Below, in pieces: positions 9,533-20,630 of a stretch of 64,000 nucleotides of DNA; position 1 is the first letter of the stretch, and each line of letters begins with the position of its first letter. A program made the position numbers and the translations under genes. The notes under the pieces are model-generated. The model saw only the letters and a list, made by a program, of their open reading frames with translations, was not told the DNA's origin and did not search any database. The DNA comes from Trichomonas vaginalis G3 (taxonomy: Eukaryota; Parabasalia; Trichomonadida; Trichomonadidae), in NCBI RefSeq assembly GCF_026262505.1, contig NC_067203.1:7688001-7752000 (forward strand). The letters run 5' to 3'.

Positions 9533-10213
9533 ATGGTTTGTAATCTTGAAGAACAGCTTAAGCCATATGAAAAATGGGTGATACTTGCTCAAGAAATCCT
9601 TCTTTTCAAGAGACCTATCATATATGCAGCTCTTCTTTTCATAATTTGGAGTTTATTTGCTTTTGCTTATTCTGTTGAAGCAGGATTCTTTGCATCATTA
9701 TCTTTACTTGCTTGTGCAGTATATATGACAGTTGTTATTTACGCATATGTTGGTTCCAAGCTTGACAAATTCTTATTCAGCGAACTTCCAAAAGATGACC
9801 CAACAGCATCAAACCATGTAAGATCATTAAAGGAATTAAATGATTTAATCGGCAAATATATACCAGAAACATGCACAATCAAGCAAGCTGGCGAATTATC
9901 ACAAAAGGGTTCAATTATTGCCATCTTCGTTTCAATCTTTATTGCAGTTTTCTTCAAATTTGTTCCTCCATTCTGGTTTAACTTCGTAGTTGTTTCTCTT
10001 GTTTTAATATTACCAGGAGTTCTTGCAATTCCACAAGTTTTGCACATACTCTTCAAGACACCACTTCCTACAGGTACTCCAGCTAAGCCGCAAACAGAAA
10101 CACCAGCTCCAAAGGCAGAAGAGCCAAAGGAAGAAATTCCTAAGGCTGAGGAACCAAAAGCTGAAGAAGCAAAGCCAACAGAGCCAACTCAGCAAGAAGG
10201 AAAGGTCGAATAA
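9533..10213 (+). CDS. ARL6IP1-like reticulon-homology membrane protein
   Basis: 226 residues from the ATG at 9533; the longer open frame starts with TTG at 9512. The layout follows ARL6IP1. An amphipathic start (LKPYEKWVILAQEILLFKRP) leads into a first hydrophobic hairpin (about 25-75). A polar loop follows, then a second hairpin (about 120-175) ending in SLVLILPGVLAIP, which resembles the VTSLLLLPGL region of ARL6IP1. Such hairpins bend tubular ER membrane. The C-terminal 50 residues are a P/A/K/E-rich repeat (APKAEEPKEE, KAEEPKAEEAK), likely disordered and cytosolic. Confidence 0.7.
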   Translation: MVCNLEEQLKPYEKWVILAQEILLFKRPIIYAALLFIIWSLFAFAYSVEAGFFASLSLLACAVYMTVVIYAYVGSKLDKFLFSELPKDDPTASNHVRSLKELNDLIGKYIPETCTIKQAGELSQKGSIIAIFVSIFIAVFFKFVPPFWFNFVVVSLVLILPGVLAIPQVLHILFKTPLPTGTPAKPQTETPAPKAEEPKEEIPKAEEPKAEEAKPTEPTQQEGKVE

Positions 10214-10313
10214 ATGTTATTTAATTCAAATTAAAAATTACGATTTTACAAATTGACTAAAATCATAATACACATATATATATTATTTAAGTTCCTTCTT
10301 TTCATAGCATTGT

Positions 10314-11562
10314 AATAAACAGAAATTCATCAAAAGTGACAGCTCTTAATTTTTTGACATTTGTAAATTCTAAATTGAATGAGAAAAATGAAATAATACT
10401 AAGCATAATACAATATTCTAGATTTAATTATAATTAGGAAAAAGTTAGTTTTGAGAGTACTTTTCATAGGCATATAGAATGAAATCTTCTGAAAAATAAT
10501 ATCACATAAACTCATATTATTTTCTAATATATAACTATTTTATATAAAAATCAAATTCAATGATCTTAAAAGCGAAGGATAAACCTCAAAATTTACGAAT
10601 ATAATGAGTGGGAATATAATGCTTATCTATCATAAAACCATATGAAATATCAATTTTTGCTTTACGCCTAATTTTTGACGACAATTAGCAAAAAATGTTA
10701 AATGTTAACACTCAGTCCATTTGAATATGAAAAATAAAATTGACTTTGATTAAATGTTTTTATTTATCATGCAATTCTTCTTGCGACCAAAGATTTGAAT
10801 AAAAGTTCAAAAAATAAGATAGCTTAAAAAATAATATACGGTAGTGTTTACTAATAGATGAATAGTATATAAATTCTATTAAAATGGATTTGATCCAAAA
10901 AAATATATAAAATTTGATCATAAATAAAATCGTTTTAAATTACTTCTTCATTTAAATTATAACAATTATTTTTGGTTTTATATTTTTTTGGATCAAATCC
11001 ATTTTAATAGAATTTATATACTATTCATCTATTAGTAAACACTACCGTATATTATTTTTTAAGCTATCTTATTTTTTGAACTTTTATTCAAATCTTTGGT
11101 CGCAAGAAGAATTGCATGATAAATAAAAACATTTAATCAAAGTCAATTTTATTTTTCATATTCAAATGGACTGAGTGTTAACATTTAACATTTTTGCTAA
11201 TTGTCGTCAAAAATTAGGCGTAAAGCAAAAATTGATATTTCATATGGTTTTATGATAGATAAGCATTATATTCCCACTCATTATATTCGTAAATTTTGAG
11301 GTTTATCCTTCGCTTTTAAGATCATTGAATTTGATTTTTATATAAAATAGTTATATATTAGAAAATAATATGAGTTTATGTGATATTATTTTTCAGAAGA
11401 TTTTGTGTTCTTCTTCAAAATTTTATTTTTTATTAAAAAGAATCTTTACAAAATATACATTTACTTTAATTAATATTTAAAAACGTGCACTATCAAAAGT
11501 TCCAAAAATTCAATATTTTAGCTTTTCTGAGGTGTCACTTTTGATGAATTTCTGTTTACAAC
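10314..11562. mobile_element. Nonautonomous foldback element B
   Basis: 26-bp terminal inverted repeats: TAAACAGAAATTCATC followed by AAAAGTGACA at 10316-10341, and the reverse complement at 11533-11558. The 8-bp direct repeat AGCATTGT occurs just outside both ends (10306-10313 and 11563-11570), as expected for a target-site duplication of hAT or Mutator length. The interior has no gene and is mostly the large palindrome 10483-11403. It shares the AAAAGTGACA motif with elements A, C and E. Confidence 0.75.
10483..11403. repeat. Near-perfect 425-bp inverted repeat
   Basis: Arms 10483-10908 and 10979-11403 are reverse complements of each other with a 70-base spacer. By eye the only difference is one A in a homopolymer (six A in the left arm, five in the right) near the middle. 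A transcript would fold into a hairpin of about 425 bp. Near-identity means recent formation or ongoing arm-to-arm conversion. Confidence 0.95.
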
Positions 11563-11855
11563 AGCATTGTTAATAAAAGGAATTTATTTTTGATTCTGTA
11601 TTCGATATTTCCAAAATTTAGCAGCCACAATTTATGGGTTTCCATACAAATAAAGAATTAATAGACTTCTATAATTTACTTTGATTCTCTCATGTTCTAA
11701 CTCATCTGAAATTATCGGAATGAATTCCACTGTTTGATTTTTTTCAACCCTAATAAAGAGTATATGTTATCCATTAGTTGTATTTTAAATTAAACAGTAC
11801 AAATTGTAATTTGAATTAAAAGTCGTAAAAATATAAAGTAAAGCAAATATACGGG

Positions 11856-13877
11856 ATGACAAGCAGAAGCCCTAACTATGATCGGCTAATGGAGTTTTGC
11901 AAAGATTCAAGAGATTCTTTAAAAGCTTTTTACAAGTTACATACTCATAACCAAAGTAAAATCGACAATATTTATGACAGTATTAAAACACAAATAGATT
12001 CGCCAGAAAAACTCATTGAACAAATAATTCTAGCATCAAAATACAACCTTCGCTACTTGAAATCCTACTGGGCAATCTTTAAAAAACTATTTGAAGAATT
12101 TCATCCTAAACGTGTGCATAACATTTCTCCAATTTTCGATTACATGGTATTCGAGGAATACGGTTTTGTTTTCCAGGAGAAAAGCAAAAATTCATTTGAA
12201 CAATTTGATGCTAAAAATTATACTTTGGATGTTCACGAAAAATACTCTATTTACAAAGCAATCATGAGAGATGATCTTTCACTGTTTGTTTCATTAACAA
12301 GCAGAGATGATTTCGATGAAGATATGAAATTACGACACGATTTCTATCCGAAGAAAAATCACGAATACGGATTACTTGAACTCTGTTGTTATTATGGCGC
12401 TGTTCAATGTTTCAAGTTTATGATTTCGAAATTTGAGCCTGATATCACTCCAGAATGTCTTCAATTCTCGTTTTTGAGTGGAAAACCAGACATAATGAAT
12501 GAATGCATCAAAGTTCAGAAACCAGACAAAAAATGCATGAAATACGCAATTATTTCACACAACATTGATTTCGTAACATTCTTGATGAGAGAGCACAAGA
12601 TCAATATCGATCTTAATCATTGCTGCAAATTCAATTGCATTGAAGCATTTTGTGCATACTTGGTTCATAGAAAGGATTATATCACATGTTTTATTAACTC
12701 ACCAAAACTTTTTTCAGTACCTTTGCTAAAATATTTAATAAGACATGTCGATAATATTGATATCAAACCAGCAAGAAATAAAACTGCTCTTCACAACGCA
12801 ATTATGAATGATTTTCGAAGTGGAGTAAAACTTCTTGTTTCCAAAGGAGCATCAATTAATGAAGTTAATGAAGATGGTAACAATTATCTTCATGTTGCAT
12901 CAATGTTGGGTTTCAATGAGTTAGTCAAAATGTTTATCTCTTATGGAATTGATGTCGATTCAAAGGGAAAGAAAGGATGTACTTCTCTCCATTTTACAGC
13001 ACTTAATAATTTGCCAGATACTGCTCAGATCCTTCTTCAACATGGGGCAGATATCGATATAGGCGACGTCGAAGGAAAAACACCAATTCATTATAGTGTA
13101 CGCCAAAGTAACAAAGAAATTTGTAAGTTTCTTCTTCAGCATAATGCTGATGTTAACAGAAAAGATATCGAAGGTAAAACCGCTCTTCACATTTCAGCAA
13201 AAAATGCGGATACAAAATTTACAAATCTTCTTTTAGCTCATGGAGCAAATATCAATAAGCGCGATAAAAATGGAGAAACACCACTTTTTATAGCAATTCA
13301 ACCATATCATGATTGGTATTTTTTACCTGCTGGCAGTGATGATGATGATTTCCAACCTAATTTTCGAAACCAATCAAAATCTTTAAGCCAATCAAAACCT
13401 CTAGGCCAATCAAAATCGGTAAACAAAATAAAATCCAAAAAATTTGTTGAATTTCTCATTTCACGTGGTGCAGATTGTAATGTTAAAAACAAGAGTGGAT
13501 ATGCGCCTATACATGATTCTACATACAACAATATACCTGAAGTAATTGAACTATTGGTTTCTCATGGTGTTGATATTAATTGTACTAATGATGAAGGTAA
13601 TACCTCTGCACATATTGCATCTGCTTGTTGTTGCATGAAATCACTAGAAGTTCTAATCAAACATGGAGCCAATGTGAATATTAAAAACGCAAAGGGAATA
13701 ACTGCACTTCATTACGCCTCGGTGGAAATTTTTTTGGAAATGGTTCAACTTCTTATAGCGCACGGCGCTGATATAAATGCGAATAACCAAAATAAAATCA
13801 CTCCTTTGGCATGTGCCATTTCAAGCAAATGTGAGGAAACTGCAAAATATCTCCGATCTCTTGGGGCCACTACTTAG
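11856..13877 (+). CDS. Ankyrin repeat protein, DUF3447-type
   Basis: A 673-residue protein. Residues 1-290 are the pre-ankyrin region typical of a huge T. vaginalis family (remembered as DUF3447), with the markers LLELCCYYGAVQCFKFM and MKYAIISHNIDFVTFLM. About ten ankyrin repeats follow, from KTALHNAIMNDFRSGVKLLV to the end. Between two repeats (about 495-525) sits a low-complexity insert (SDDDDFQP, then repeated QSKSL/QSKPL). The ATG at 11856 opens the frame. Likely a cytosolic protein-binding scaffold; no partner is indicated. It lies just downstream of element B. Confidence 0.85.
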   Translation: MTSRSPNYDRLMEFCKDSRDSLKAFYKLHTHNQSKIDNIYDSIKTQIDSPEKLIEQIILASKYNLRYLKSYWAIFKKLFEEFHPKRVHNISPIFDYMVFEEYGFVFQEKSKNSFEQFDAKNYTLDVHEKYSIYKAIMRDDLSLFVSLTSRDDFDEDMKLRHDFYPKKNHEYGLLELCCYYGAVQCFKFMISKFEPDITPECLQFSFLSGKPDIMNECIKVQKPDKKCMKYAIISHNIDFVTFLMREHKINIDLNHCCKFNCIEAFCAYLVHRKDYITCFINSPKLFSVPLLKYLIRHVDNIDIKPARNKTALHNAIMNDFRSGVKLLVSKGASINEVNEDGNNYLHVASMLGFNELVKMFISYGIDVDSKGKKGCTSLHFTALNNLPDTAQILLQHGADIDIGDVEGKTPIHYSVRQSNKEICKFLLQHNADVNRKDIEGKTALHISAKNADTKFTNLLLAHGANINKRDKNGETPLFIAIQPYHDWYFLPAGSDDDDFQPNFRNQSKSLSQSKPLGQSKSVNKIKSKKFVEFLISRGADCNVKNKSGYAPIHDSTYNNIPEVIELLVSHGVDINCTNDEGNTSAHIASACCCMKSLEVLIKHGANVNIKNAKGITALHYASVEIFLEMVQLLIAHGADINANNQNKITPLACAISSKCEETAKYLRSLGATT

Positions 13878-13956
13878 TCAATCGATTTTATAACTGATAT
13901 TTTTAACTAAAAGATTAATTTTTTTTACTAATATTTCAAGTGAAGAACCTCTGCCT

Positions 13957-14037
13957 GAAAACATGCCCGATCCAGCCTTAACTGAAAACATGCCCGATCC
14001 AGCCTTAACTGAAAACATGCCCAACCTAGCCTTAAAT
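13957..14037 (+). repeat. 27-bp tandem repeat, three copies
   Basis: Units at 13957, 13984 and 14011, the first two identical and the third diverged. Read in the +1 frame they encode ENMPDPALT. Confidence 0.8.
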
Positions 14038-14196
14038 GAAACCAATGATGCACAGAAACCTGATTTTGATAACCCATGGGATCTTGATAACATTTTTCCG
14101 GATGGGTGTTTTGATTCAGATCATGAGTTTTTCAATTCAGATGGAGATTTGGACAATTCCAGAAGTGGTCCTACTTTCAATTTTGAATTTTTTTAA
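13963..14196 (+). CDS. Short acidic ORF, uncertain
   Basis: 77 residues: repeats of ENMPDPALT, then an Asp/Phe-rich acidic stretch (DNPWDLDNIF, CFDSDHEFFNSDGDLD). It begins 86 bases after the ANK stop codon in another frame, and its own stop overlaps the TTAA flank of the element at 14193. It could be a small gene, the tail of a longer gene cut by the insertion, or chance. No family recognised. Confidence 0.3.
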   Translation: MPDPALTENMPDPALTENMPNLALNETNDAQKPDFDNPWDLDNIFPDGCFDSDHEFFNSDGDLDNSRSGPTFNFEFF

Positions 14197-15241
14197 GGGT
14201 GCACACGAGAGGATCATGTAAACTTCAGAATTTAGAACCTTATTTTTAGGCATTATCTTGGCTACCTATTTAGGCTCGAAAAGCAAAAAAATATCAAAAA
14301 ATACAACTTGACTCCATTATGACCCTTTCATGGAGGTAGTTTTTCTCCGCTAGTATTTTCCCTTTGAATCTCTTTACAATTCGAAATCAAATTCAAACCT
14401 CAGTAGAAGAAAGGAAGAATCGACTTACTACGGTTGTAATACGAATAAATACATATATTTAATTATTTTTATTTACATAATAATTGTTTGAAGCTCATAT
14501 TCCATCAAATTTTTAAATAAAAACATTAAAATGTTGAAAATGTTCATATATTTTAATAGGGTTTTGGCACTTTATTGAGGAATTACTACATACATAGTCG
14601 AACTGAACTTGATATTTTGAAATTTAAATTATTTATCAAAATTAAAATTTAACTAGAAATTTATAATTATTTAGTCATATTTTGCATAATTCTAAGTAGA
14701 TTTTGTAAAAAATCAAGAAAGAAAAATTTTAACGTGCTTTATTTTTTCTTTTTTATAATAATACATATTATTATATAATTAACATATTCATAATGTTTCA
14801 CCCTTTCAAAAATATAATCCTCCTCCTCTCAAATAAACGTACATACGGGTGGCCTCTTTTTTCAAAAAATTAAAATTTGAAATTTTGGGCTCAAATATTA
14901 GAGATTTTTTCAACCTTCAACGATATATGTTGTCTATATCAGACCTCCTTTCTTTTTGATACTTAACATTGTTCCTAAATCTTAGCCGTTAAGGCTGTTC
15001 TGAAAATATTTTTTTTCGAAAAAATTCGAAAAAAATTCTTAAAATTCAAAAATCCCTTAATTCCTGAGGATTTTGGAAAAAAGTTTTTACATGAACATGT
15101 GTATATTATATGAAGTATATTGATAAGGTAAAAATCAAATTTTATTGCATATTCATCGAGAAAATAAACTAACGAATCCCTCAAAATTGAGAGGGTAATC
15201 CTCCTCCTCTCAAATAAACGTAAATACGGGTGCACCCTTAA
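14193..15241. mobile_element. TTAA-flanked nonautonomous element
   Basis: TTAA followed by GGGTGCAC at 14193-14204 mirrors GTGCACCC followed by TTAA at 15230-15241. That gives short terminal repeats with a piggyBac-like TTAA target duplication around 1.04 kb. Inside, a 34-base sequence (CCTCCTCCTCTCAAATAAAC then GTAMATACGGGTG) occurs directly repeated at about 14819 and 15200, the second copy ending in the right terminus. No transposase is present. The terminal repeats are short, so the boundaries need other copies to confirm. Confidence 0.5.
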
Positions 15242-15292
15242 CAATCGATGAATTTGAATTGAAATTGTCCTTTGTCAAAAAAAAATTAAAAA

Positions 15293-16084
15293 ATGCAAAC
15301 ATTGACTCTCTCACCAGGAGAAAGGACATTTCAATGTGAGATGCTTGCAAGAAATATGCGTATGGATGGAAGAGAATTCCTTCAATCAAGAACTCACGAA
15401 ATTGAGTTAAATCCACTTCCATTATCACCATCTAGCTGCAAAGTAATTAAAGGACACGGATACAGCAACACAACAGAAGTAATTGTTTCAATCAATACAG
15501 AAGTTGCCTTAAACGAGCACGCAGAGTTTGATTTATCAGTCAAATCTTTACCAGGTGCTTTTGGACCAAATTTGGAAGATGCTGAAATCTGCCAAGTTAT
15601 TAAAACAACAATCAAGCATTTCCTTGTAAACAGTGAAGTTCTTGAGCCAAATCAGTTCATTCTTTTCAACTCTCCTTATTCCTGGAAGATCTACATTGAC
15701 GTACTTATCCTTAAGGCTGCTGGTGGCGTCTATGAAGCATCTATGCTTGGAATCGAATCTTGCCTTCAAAATATCACTTTCCCGGCTTTAATTGTTACTC
15801 CAGGAGAGAGCGCAAATGAATTACATTTTGATATCGATGAAAGCAAGAAGGCAGAACACCTAATTAAGGTCGAAAAAATACCAAAACTTTATACATTCGC
15901 TGCATATCAAGATAAGCTAATTATCGATCCTACACCTGCTGAAGTTACTTCAGTACAGTCTCTTATTGTCATTGGAGCTTCAAAAGATGGTTCAATGCTC
16001 GGTATGAATCATTTCGGTGAATCAGGACTTCGTGAGTCACTTCTTGGCCAAATTACTGAGGTTGTTAAGTCTCTTAGTGCTTAA
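15293..16084 (+). CDS. Exosome core subunit, RNase PH fold (Rrp42-like)
   Basis: A 263-residue protein. The start ERTFQCEMLARNMRMDGREF is the conserved opening of eukaryotic exosome RNase PH-like ring subunits. SWKIYIDVLILKAAGGVYEA matches the central strand-helix of Rrp42/EXOSC7. The length is normal for a ring subunit. In eukaryotes these subunits are usually catalytically dead and build the hexameric barrel that feeds RNA to Rrp44. Rrp42 is the best fit; Rrp43 or Rrp45 cannot be excluded by eye. The ATG lies 51 bases after the TTAA element, so that insertion abuts the promoter. Confidence 0.75.
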   Translation: MQTLTLSPGERTFQCEMLARNMRMDGREFLQSRTHEIELNPLPLSPSSCKVIKGHGYSNTTEVIVSINTEVALNEHAEFDLSVKSLPGAFGPNLEDAEICQVIKTTIKHFLVNSEVLEPNQFILFNSPYSWKIYIDVLILKAAGGVYEASMLGIESCLQNITFPALIVTPGESANELHFDIDESKKAEHLIKVEKIPKLYTFAAYQDKLIIDPTPAEVTSVQSLIVIGASKDGSMLGMNHFGESGLRESLLGQITEVVKSLSA

Positions 16085-16925
16085 TTTCCTGAAAAGTACA
16101 AAAATACAATTTTTATACGAATTATTTTTGGAATTTTCAGCTTTACACACAACTTATGTAATACTTCATATTTGTTTTCTAATTTTAAATATATAGAATT
16201 TGATAAACTATTTAAAAAGTGTAATTTTTTAAAACATATTTAACGAATCTTCTGAAATTTGAGCTCCAACACAATCTTCATGCTCTATATAAACATGAAA
16301 CTATGATTGCAGGTGTTTTACCCCCAATCTAATGTTGTTTATTTTCCAAAAAAATTTCAAAAAAACAAAAATAAATTGAAAAATTGTTAAAAATTAAATC
16401 AAAAACATCAAAATCAATAATTTTTGGAATTTTGAAGTCTAGAGATTATGCTTATTTTTAAAATACAAACTATTATACTTCAATTTATAGGAATCTGGTT
16501 AAGATTTTTTAATTTTTTTTTCTAAAAATCCTACAACTAAGTGATTTTGTTGATAATATGCAATACAATAAAGCTAGAAATGATAGTTCGATAATGAAAT
16601 CCCTATATTAACTTTATATTATTCTTATTACGAAAATTATGTCACTAAATAAAGGATATTTGATCTCAACATTCCCATCACAACCATTGTCCCTGCTTTA
16701 AAACATCAAAATTGTATATTATATGTTCACAAAGCAAAAAACATACATTGAAACATTCAAATTCATATTTATCCTTTACATTATTCATTTGTTAGTCAAT
16801 GAAATCATTAGATACAGGGATGTAGAATGCATTTCATGTAAAAAAGTATCATGAATTTGACAGTACACTCAAATTCAAACAACCTTTTTTTTTTGTTTCA
16901 AAATCTTTAGAAAATTTTTTTTTGA
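16085..16925. other. Intergenic region, no gene seen
   Basis: About 840 AT-rich bases between two plus-strand genes. No supported ORF, repeat or RNA gene. Confidence 0.6.
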
Positions 16926-19202
16926 ATGAATCATGAACAGATCCCATCAGTAGGCAAGAAGAAGAGTAATATAACAGAGTATAACCGCAAGTCATATATT
17001 ATACAGAATTTTCTCTATCTTATTGTCTTTATAGTCATTCTTGCCTCATTAACGTATCCATGGATCAGTTCTCGTAATGCTGCAAAAGAATCAATTGCCA
17101 AGATTTATTCAGAACATCTTACAGCCCATACTGAAGCAATTACTGCAGGTATTCAGGAATTTTTGAAGCAATATGAAGTTCCATCACGATTCTTAGCAGG
17201 TATTAGCGATACACCAGATCTCATCGAGTGTAGTCAAAGCAAAGTATATAACTTTATTCGCTATTGCCAAGCAGCAAGAAAAAACCTTGATCCAAAACCA
17301 AACTTGTTCTTTTTCGGAGAATCAGAATCAAGCTTTTGTATGATCAATTGGAACAATACGAACTCAACTAACCCAGATGAATTCCACTTTTTCTACGCTT
17401 ATCACTATCAATTAGATGAATTCCAATTAAACTATTTCAATGGCTTAAATGCAGACTTTAACAATTTCCAACCCAACGGTGGTGATAATGTTACAATTTG
17501 GTCTGAACAAATGAAAATTATTTACAATACTAACGTTTTTAATCAATTTACATGGAGAAATATATTATATTTCGCAAATAAAAAATCAGACGATAATTAC
17601 CTTGGCGGAGCAATCTACGTACGTAAAAGTTCTACAGATACAATTACGATTTCTGGTATTGGCTTTGACATTTCGTATTTGTACTCTACACTAAAGAAAA
17701 TAGCTTCCCTATCTGATTCCAAGTACGCATTCTTAACTATGGATGACACAGCACTTTTATTAGATTCCGGCGAAATTGACCCAATAAATCATACAAAGAG
17801 CTCACTTTACGTATATCCATCACTTGCTGAGACATCAGATCCCTTCTGGCAGACAGCAGCCCATCTAATTGATGATTTAAAGAACGGATCAATTTTGAGT
17901 TCCGAAATTGATGGTGACAAATATCTCTTTTTACTTAAAAACATATCAGTCAGAGATATACCACATTTCCAGATCGTTGTAGCCTTTAATCTCCAAGAAC
18001 CGATCTCAAATATGTTCTTTGATACAACTGTCATTTTTGTTGGCGGTTTAGGACTTGTTGGCCTTGTATTTTTCATCACGGCGTTCTTCCTACGCAGATC
18101 CAAACTCGAGAGAAGCCGCAAATTGAAGAGGGTTCCAAATCTCGAAGATGAAAAATTCAAAATTGACAAAAACGGAGGCGCATTAGTCCGATCTATCCAC
18201 AGTCTCCGAAAACTACAGCTAGCATACCCAGAGGACACAATTCTCAACAAAATAGCTGATAGCGCAATCCTCAAATTGGCCAGATCCAAAGATTCACTTT
18301 TTCAGAATCCTTCAGTGTCAGATGGCGAATTTAAGACAGTTCTTCGACGTTTATCTCCACCTCCCGAACCAGCTGAACCTCCTTTCCAGATGTGACAAGT
18401 TTCTACAGGAAGGAAACTAGTAAAAGCTGTAGAAAACAACGAATTTTTATGGATGGAAAATGTTGGCCAATACAAACCATTTGTAAAGAAAATGATACTT
18501 CTTATTGTCTCCAATTCCCTTCTCTTCCAATCCATTGATCCCGATTATTTCGTTAAATACATGGTTGAAGTTGGAAAATCCATAAAAAACCCAGCTCATT
18601 CCACTTTACGATTGTCATCTTTGATATATTTAATCACTGGACCATTGAAGAATACGATCGGATCAAGGATAGACACGTTCGCGGTTGCTCTTGCTGTTGC
18701 TTTGCTTCATCCCGTCAATGCTGAAAACATTTGTAAAAGAGCGAGAAACATAAAACATTATTTGGATCTGCTCGATGACATGGTGCCAGGAAAAGGTGAA
18801 GAAAGAGAATATATAAGAGAAATGGTCAGACAACTGTTGATGGCTGCTGATGACAAACACGTGTTTGATATAATTGGTGAGTTCGCTGTTGTTTCTGAAA
18901 GTTCTGAATTCAATATAACAGAGAATTGGGATCATCACATGATATACATGAAATGCCTTGTTAAACTTTGTGATTTCTCGCCGTATTGGGCACCACACGC
19001 TATAATGGTGGAGGCTTTGAAGGCTGAGAACCCTTATCCAGACATGACTGATGAATTTAGAGATAATTATCATTATATTGTTGCTTCAAAAATTGTTCAG
19101 CCATTGTTGACTAATTTTACAAATTTAGTCAAAATGGAAGATGTCAGTTCTGCTTTGACATCGAATATATTAGAACTCAAATGCGCTGCTACTAAGGAAT
19201 GA
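16926..19202 (+). pseudogene. Receptor-type phosphodiesterase-like gene split by one TGA
   Basis: Two open frames, 16926-18395 and 18396-19202, are in the same frame and separated only by a TGA at 18393-18395. The first half has a transmembrane segment (about 28-46), a 320-residue extracellular cache-like region and a second transmembrane segment (VIFVGGLGLVGLVFFITAFFL). The second half resembles the class I cyclic nucleotide phosphodiesterase helical domain: NPAHSTLRL, AVALLHPVNAENI for the HDxDHPGxxN motif, MAADDKHVFDII for LATDxxxHF, and VKLCDFSPYWAP for KCADLSNP. Key metal ligands are degenerate, so it would be inactive or altered. The TGA may be a fresh mutation (TGG to TGA would suffice), readthrough or a sequencing error. 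Confidence 0.6.
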
Positions 19203-19383
19203 TTTATTTATTATTTTTTTGTTTCATAAAATATTTGTATTTTTTTTTAAAGATGCAATCACTTTCTGGCAAAATATATAATTGGGTGCTTCTTCTTCTC
19301 TACAAGTCCATAATAAAACACGAGATGACACTGTATTGTTATATTCTGTTGTTTAATTAATATCTATTTCTTATACAAAAAAT

Positions 19384-19420
19384 TAGGGAGTGTCTCATTA
19401 CTTTTTTTACACCCTGTATA
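19384..19420. mobile_element. Possible solo mariner-type terminus
   Basis: On the minus strand the sequence reads TACAGGGTGT, then AAAAAAAGTAATGAGACACT, the style of a mariner terminal repeat. Its mirror (AGGGAGTGT) lies 25 bases away. No transposase remains. It lies in the 550-base gap 19203-19751, which otherwise shows nothing. Confidence 0.3.
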
Positions 19421-19751
19421 TATCAATGATGGTTTGTTTAACTCCCTTGTTGTTTCATATAGATTATGTGTTATAAGTTGTAAACAACTTTATCCAAAAC
19501 AAGAAGGGCACACCAATATATGAGTTTATATGAAACATTTGAGATTTTTAGTATGGTTATCTATGCTATCCAACATGTTTTACATTTACTTCCTTAAATA
19601 CTTAGATGATGATTTATGATATCATTATTCATCTTCAAAGCACTGAAATTTTCAAGCATTTGGATTTTCGAATTATGGCAAATCGATTAAACATATTTCG
19701 GGATTCCATATAGCTAACTTTACACTAAAAATTGAAAAATAAACGGTAAAT

Positions 19752-20534
19752 ATGGATAAGGCAGCACAAATCGAGCTTTTAAAGAAGGAGCATCAGGTTG
19801 CTGTGGACAATTTCGATTTCGATCGTGCCGAAAGTATATCAATACAAATAAAGAAGCTCCAAACAGCTCAAAACAGACCTCAAACAAGAAATACTCAACT
19901 CGATGAAGAAACTGAAAAGCTTAAAACATCAGCAAATATTGCCAAAACAAAGACAACACAAGACCGCGTTGAACTTCAAAGAAAATTCCATGAACGTTTC
20001 CAAGAATTAACAAAACAGCATACTGAAGAGCTTAATAATTTAAGTCTCTCATATGCACTTGCTCGTGAGCGTGAGTTAAAGCGTCCTGTTCACGAGGCAT
20101 CAGTCAAATATGAGCAATCAAAGAAATTCGGAACTGATCATAACTATCAAATGGCTCGTTCGCTCTATCAAGAAGCTGTTCAACTAGAAGAAGAAGTCCG
20201 TGAAAAGAGAACTCGCCAGATTGAAGAACAGTATCGTCGCCAAAAATCAAAACTTGAAGCTCGCCAAAAACGCGAAACAGACTTACTTGCAGAGAAGCAA
20301 CGCGCAGCCCTTGAAGAGCTAGAACTGAAAGCATCAAAAGAACAGTCAAGACTTGACCGCGTTCAAAAAGCAGCTGAACTTAAATCAACTTTACGTTACC
20401 GCGATATTCCTCATGTTTCTGGTACAATGACTCCAAGGAAGAGGTCATCTTCAGTCTCTTCGTCAAGAGCTCCTTCTTCAGCTCGTAGATCATCTACATC
20501 TTCATCAAGATTGAGCAGCAGATCTCCGATTTAA
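19752..20534 (+). CDS. Coiled-coil protein with basic serine-rich tail
   Basis: 260 residues. Residues 1-215 are charged and helical with coiled-coil character (DFDRAESISIQIKKL, QIEEQYRRQKSKLEARQ). Residues 225-260 are Ser/Arg-rich (TPRKRSSSVSSSRAPSSARR), like microtubule-binding or phosphoregulated tails. No enzyme motif. It is probably a cytoskeletal protein, a common type in trichomonads; the role is inferred from composition only. Confidence 0.65.
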   Translation: MDKAAQIELLKKEHQVAVDNFDFDRAESISIQIKKLQTAQNRPQTRNTQLDEETEKLKTSANIAKTKTTQDRVELQRKFHERFQELTKQHTEELNNLSLSYALARERELKRPVHEASVKYEQSKKFGTDHNYQMARSLYQEAVQLEEEVREKRTRQIEEQYRRQKSKLEARQKRETDLLAEKQRAALEELELKASKEQSRLDRVQKAAELKSTLRYRDIPHVSGTMTPRKRSSSVSSSRAPSSARRSSTSSSRLSSRSPI

Positions 20535-20630
20535 TTCATACTAATATTAGAGTAGAGGTTTTTTGTTAGAATAAATTAAATTTATAATAATTTTTTTTTT
20601 CGGAAATTTTATTTATAATAAATTTAATTG

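Noticed and set aside
15394-15769. Minus-strand ORFs across the exosome gene, and similar shadows in other genes
   Set aside because: Opposite-strand shadows of a well supported gene.
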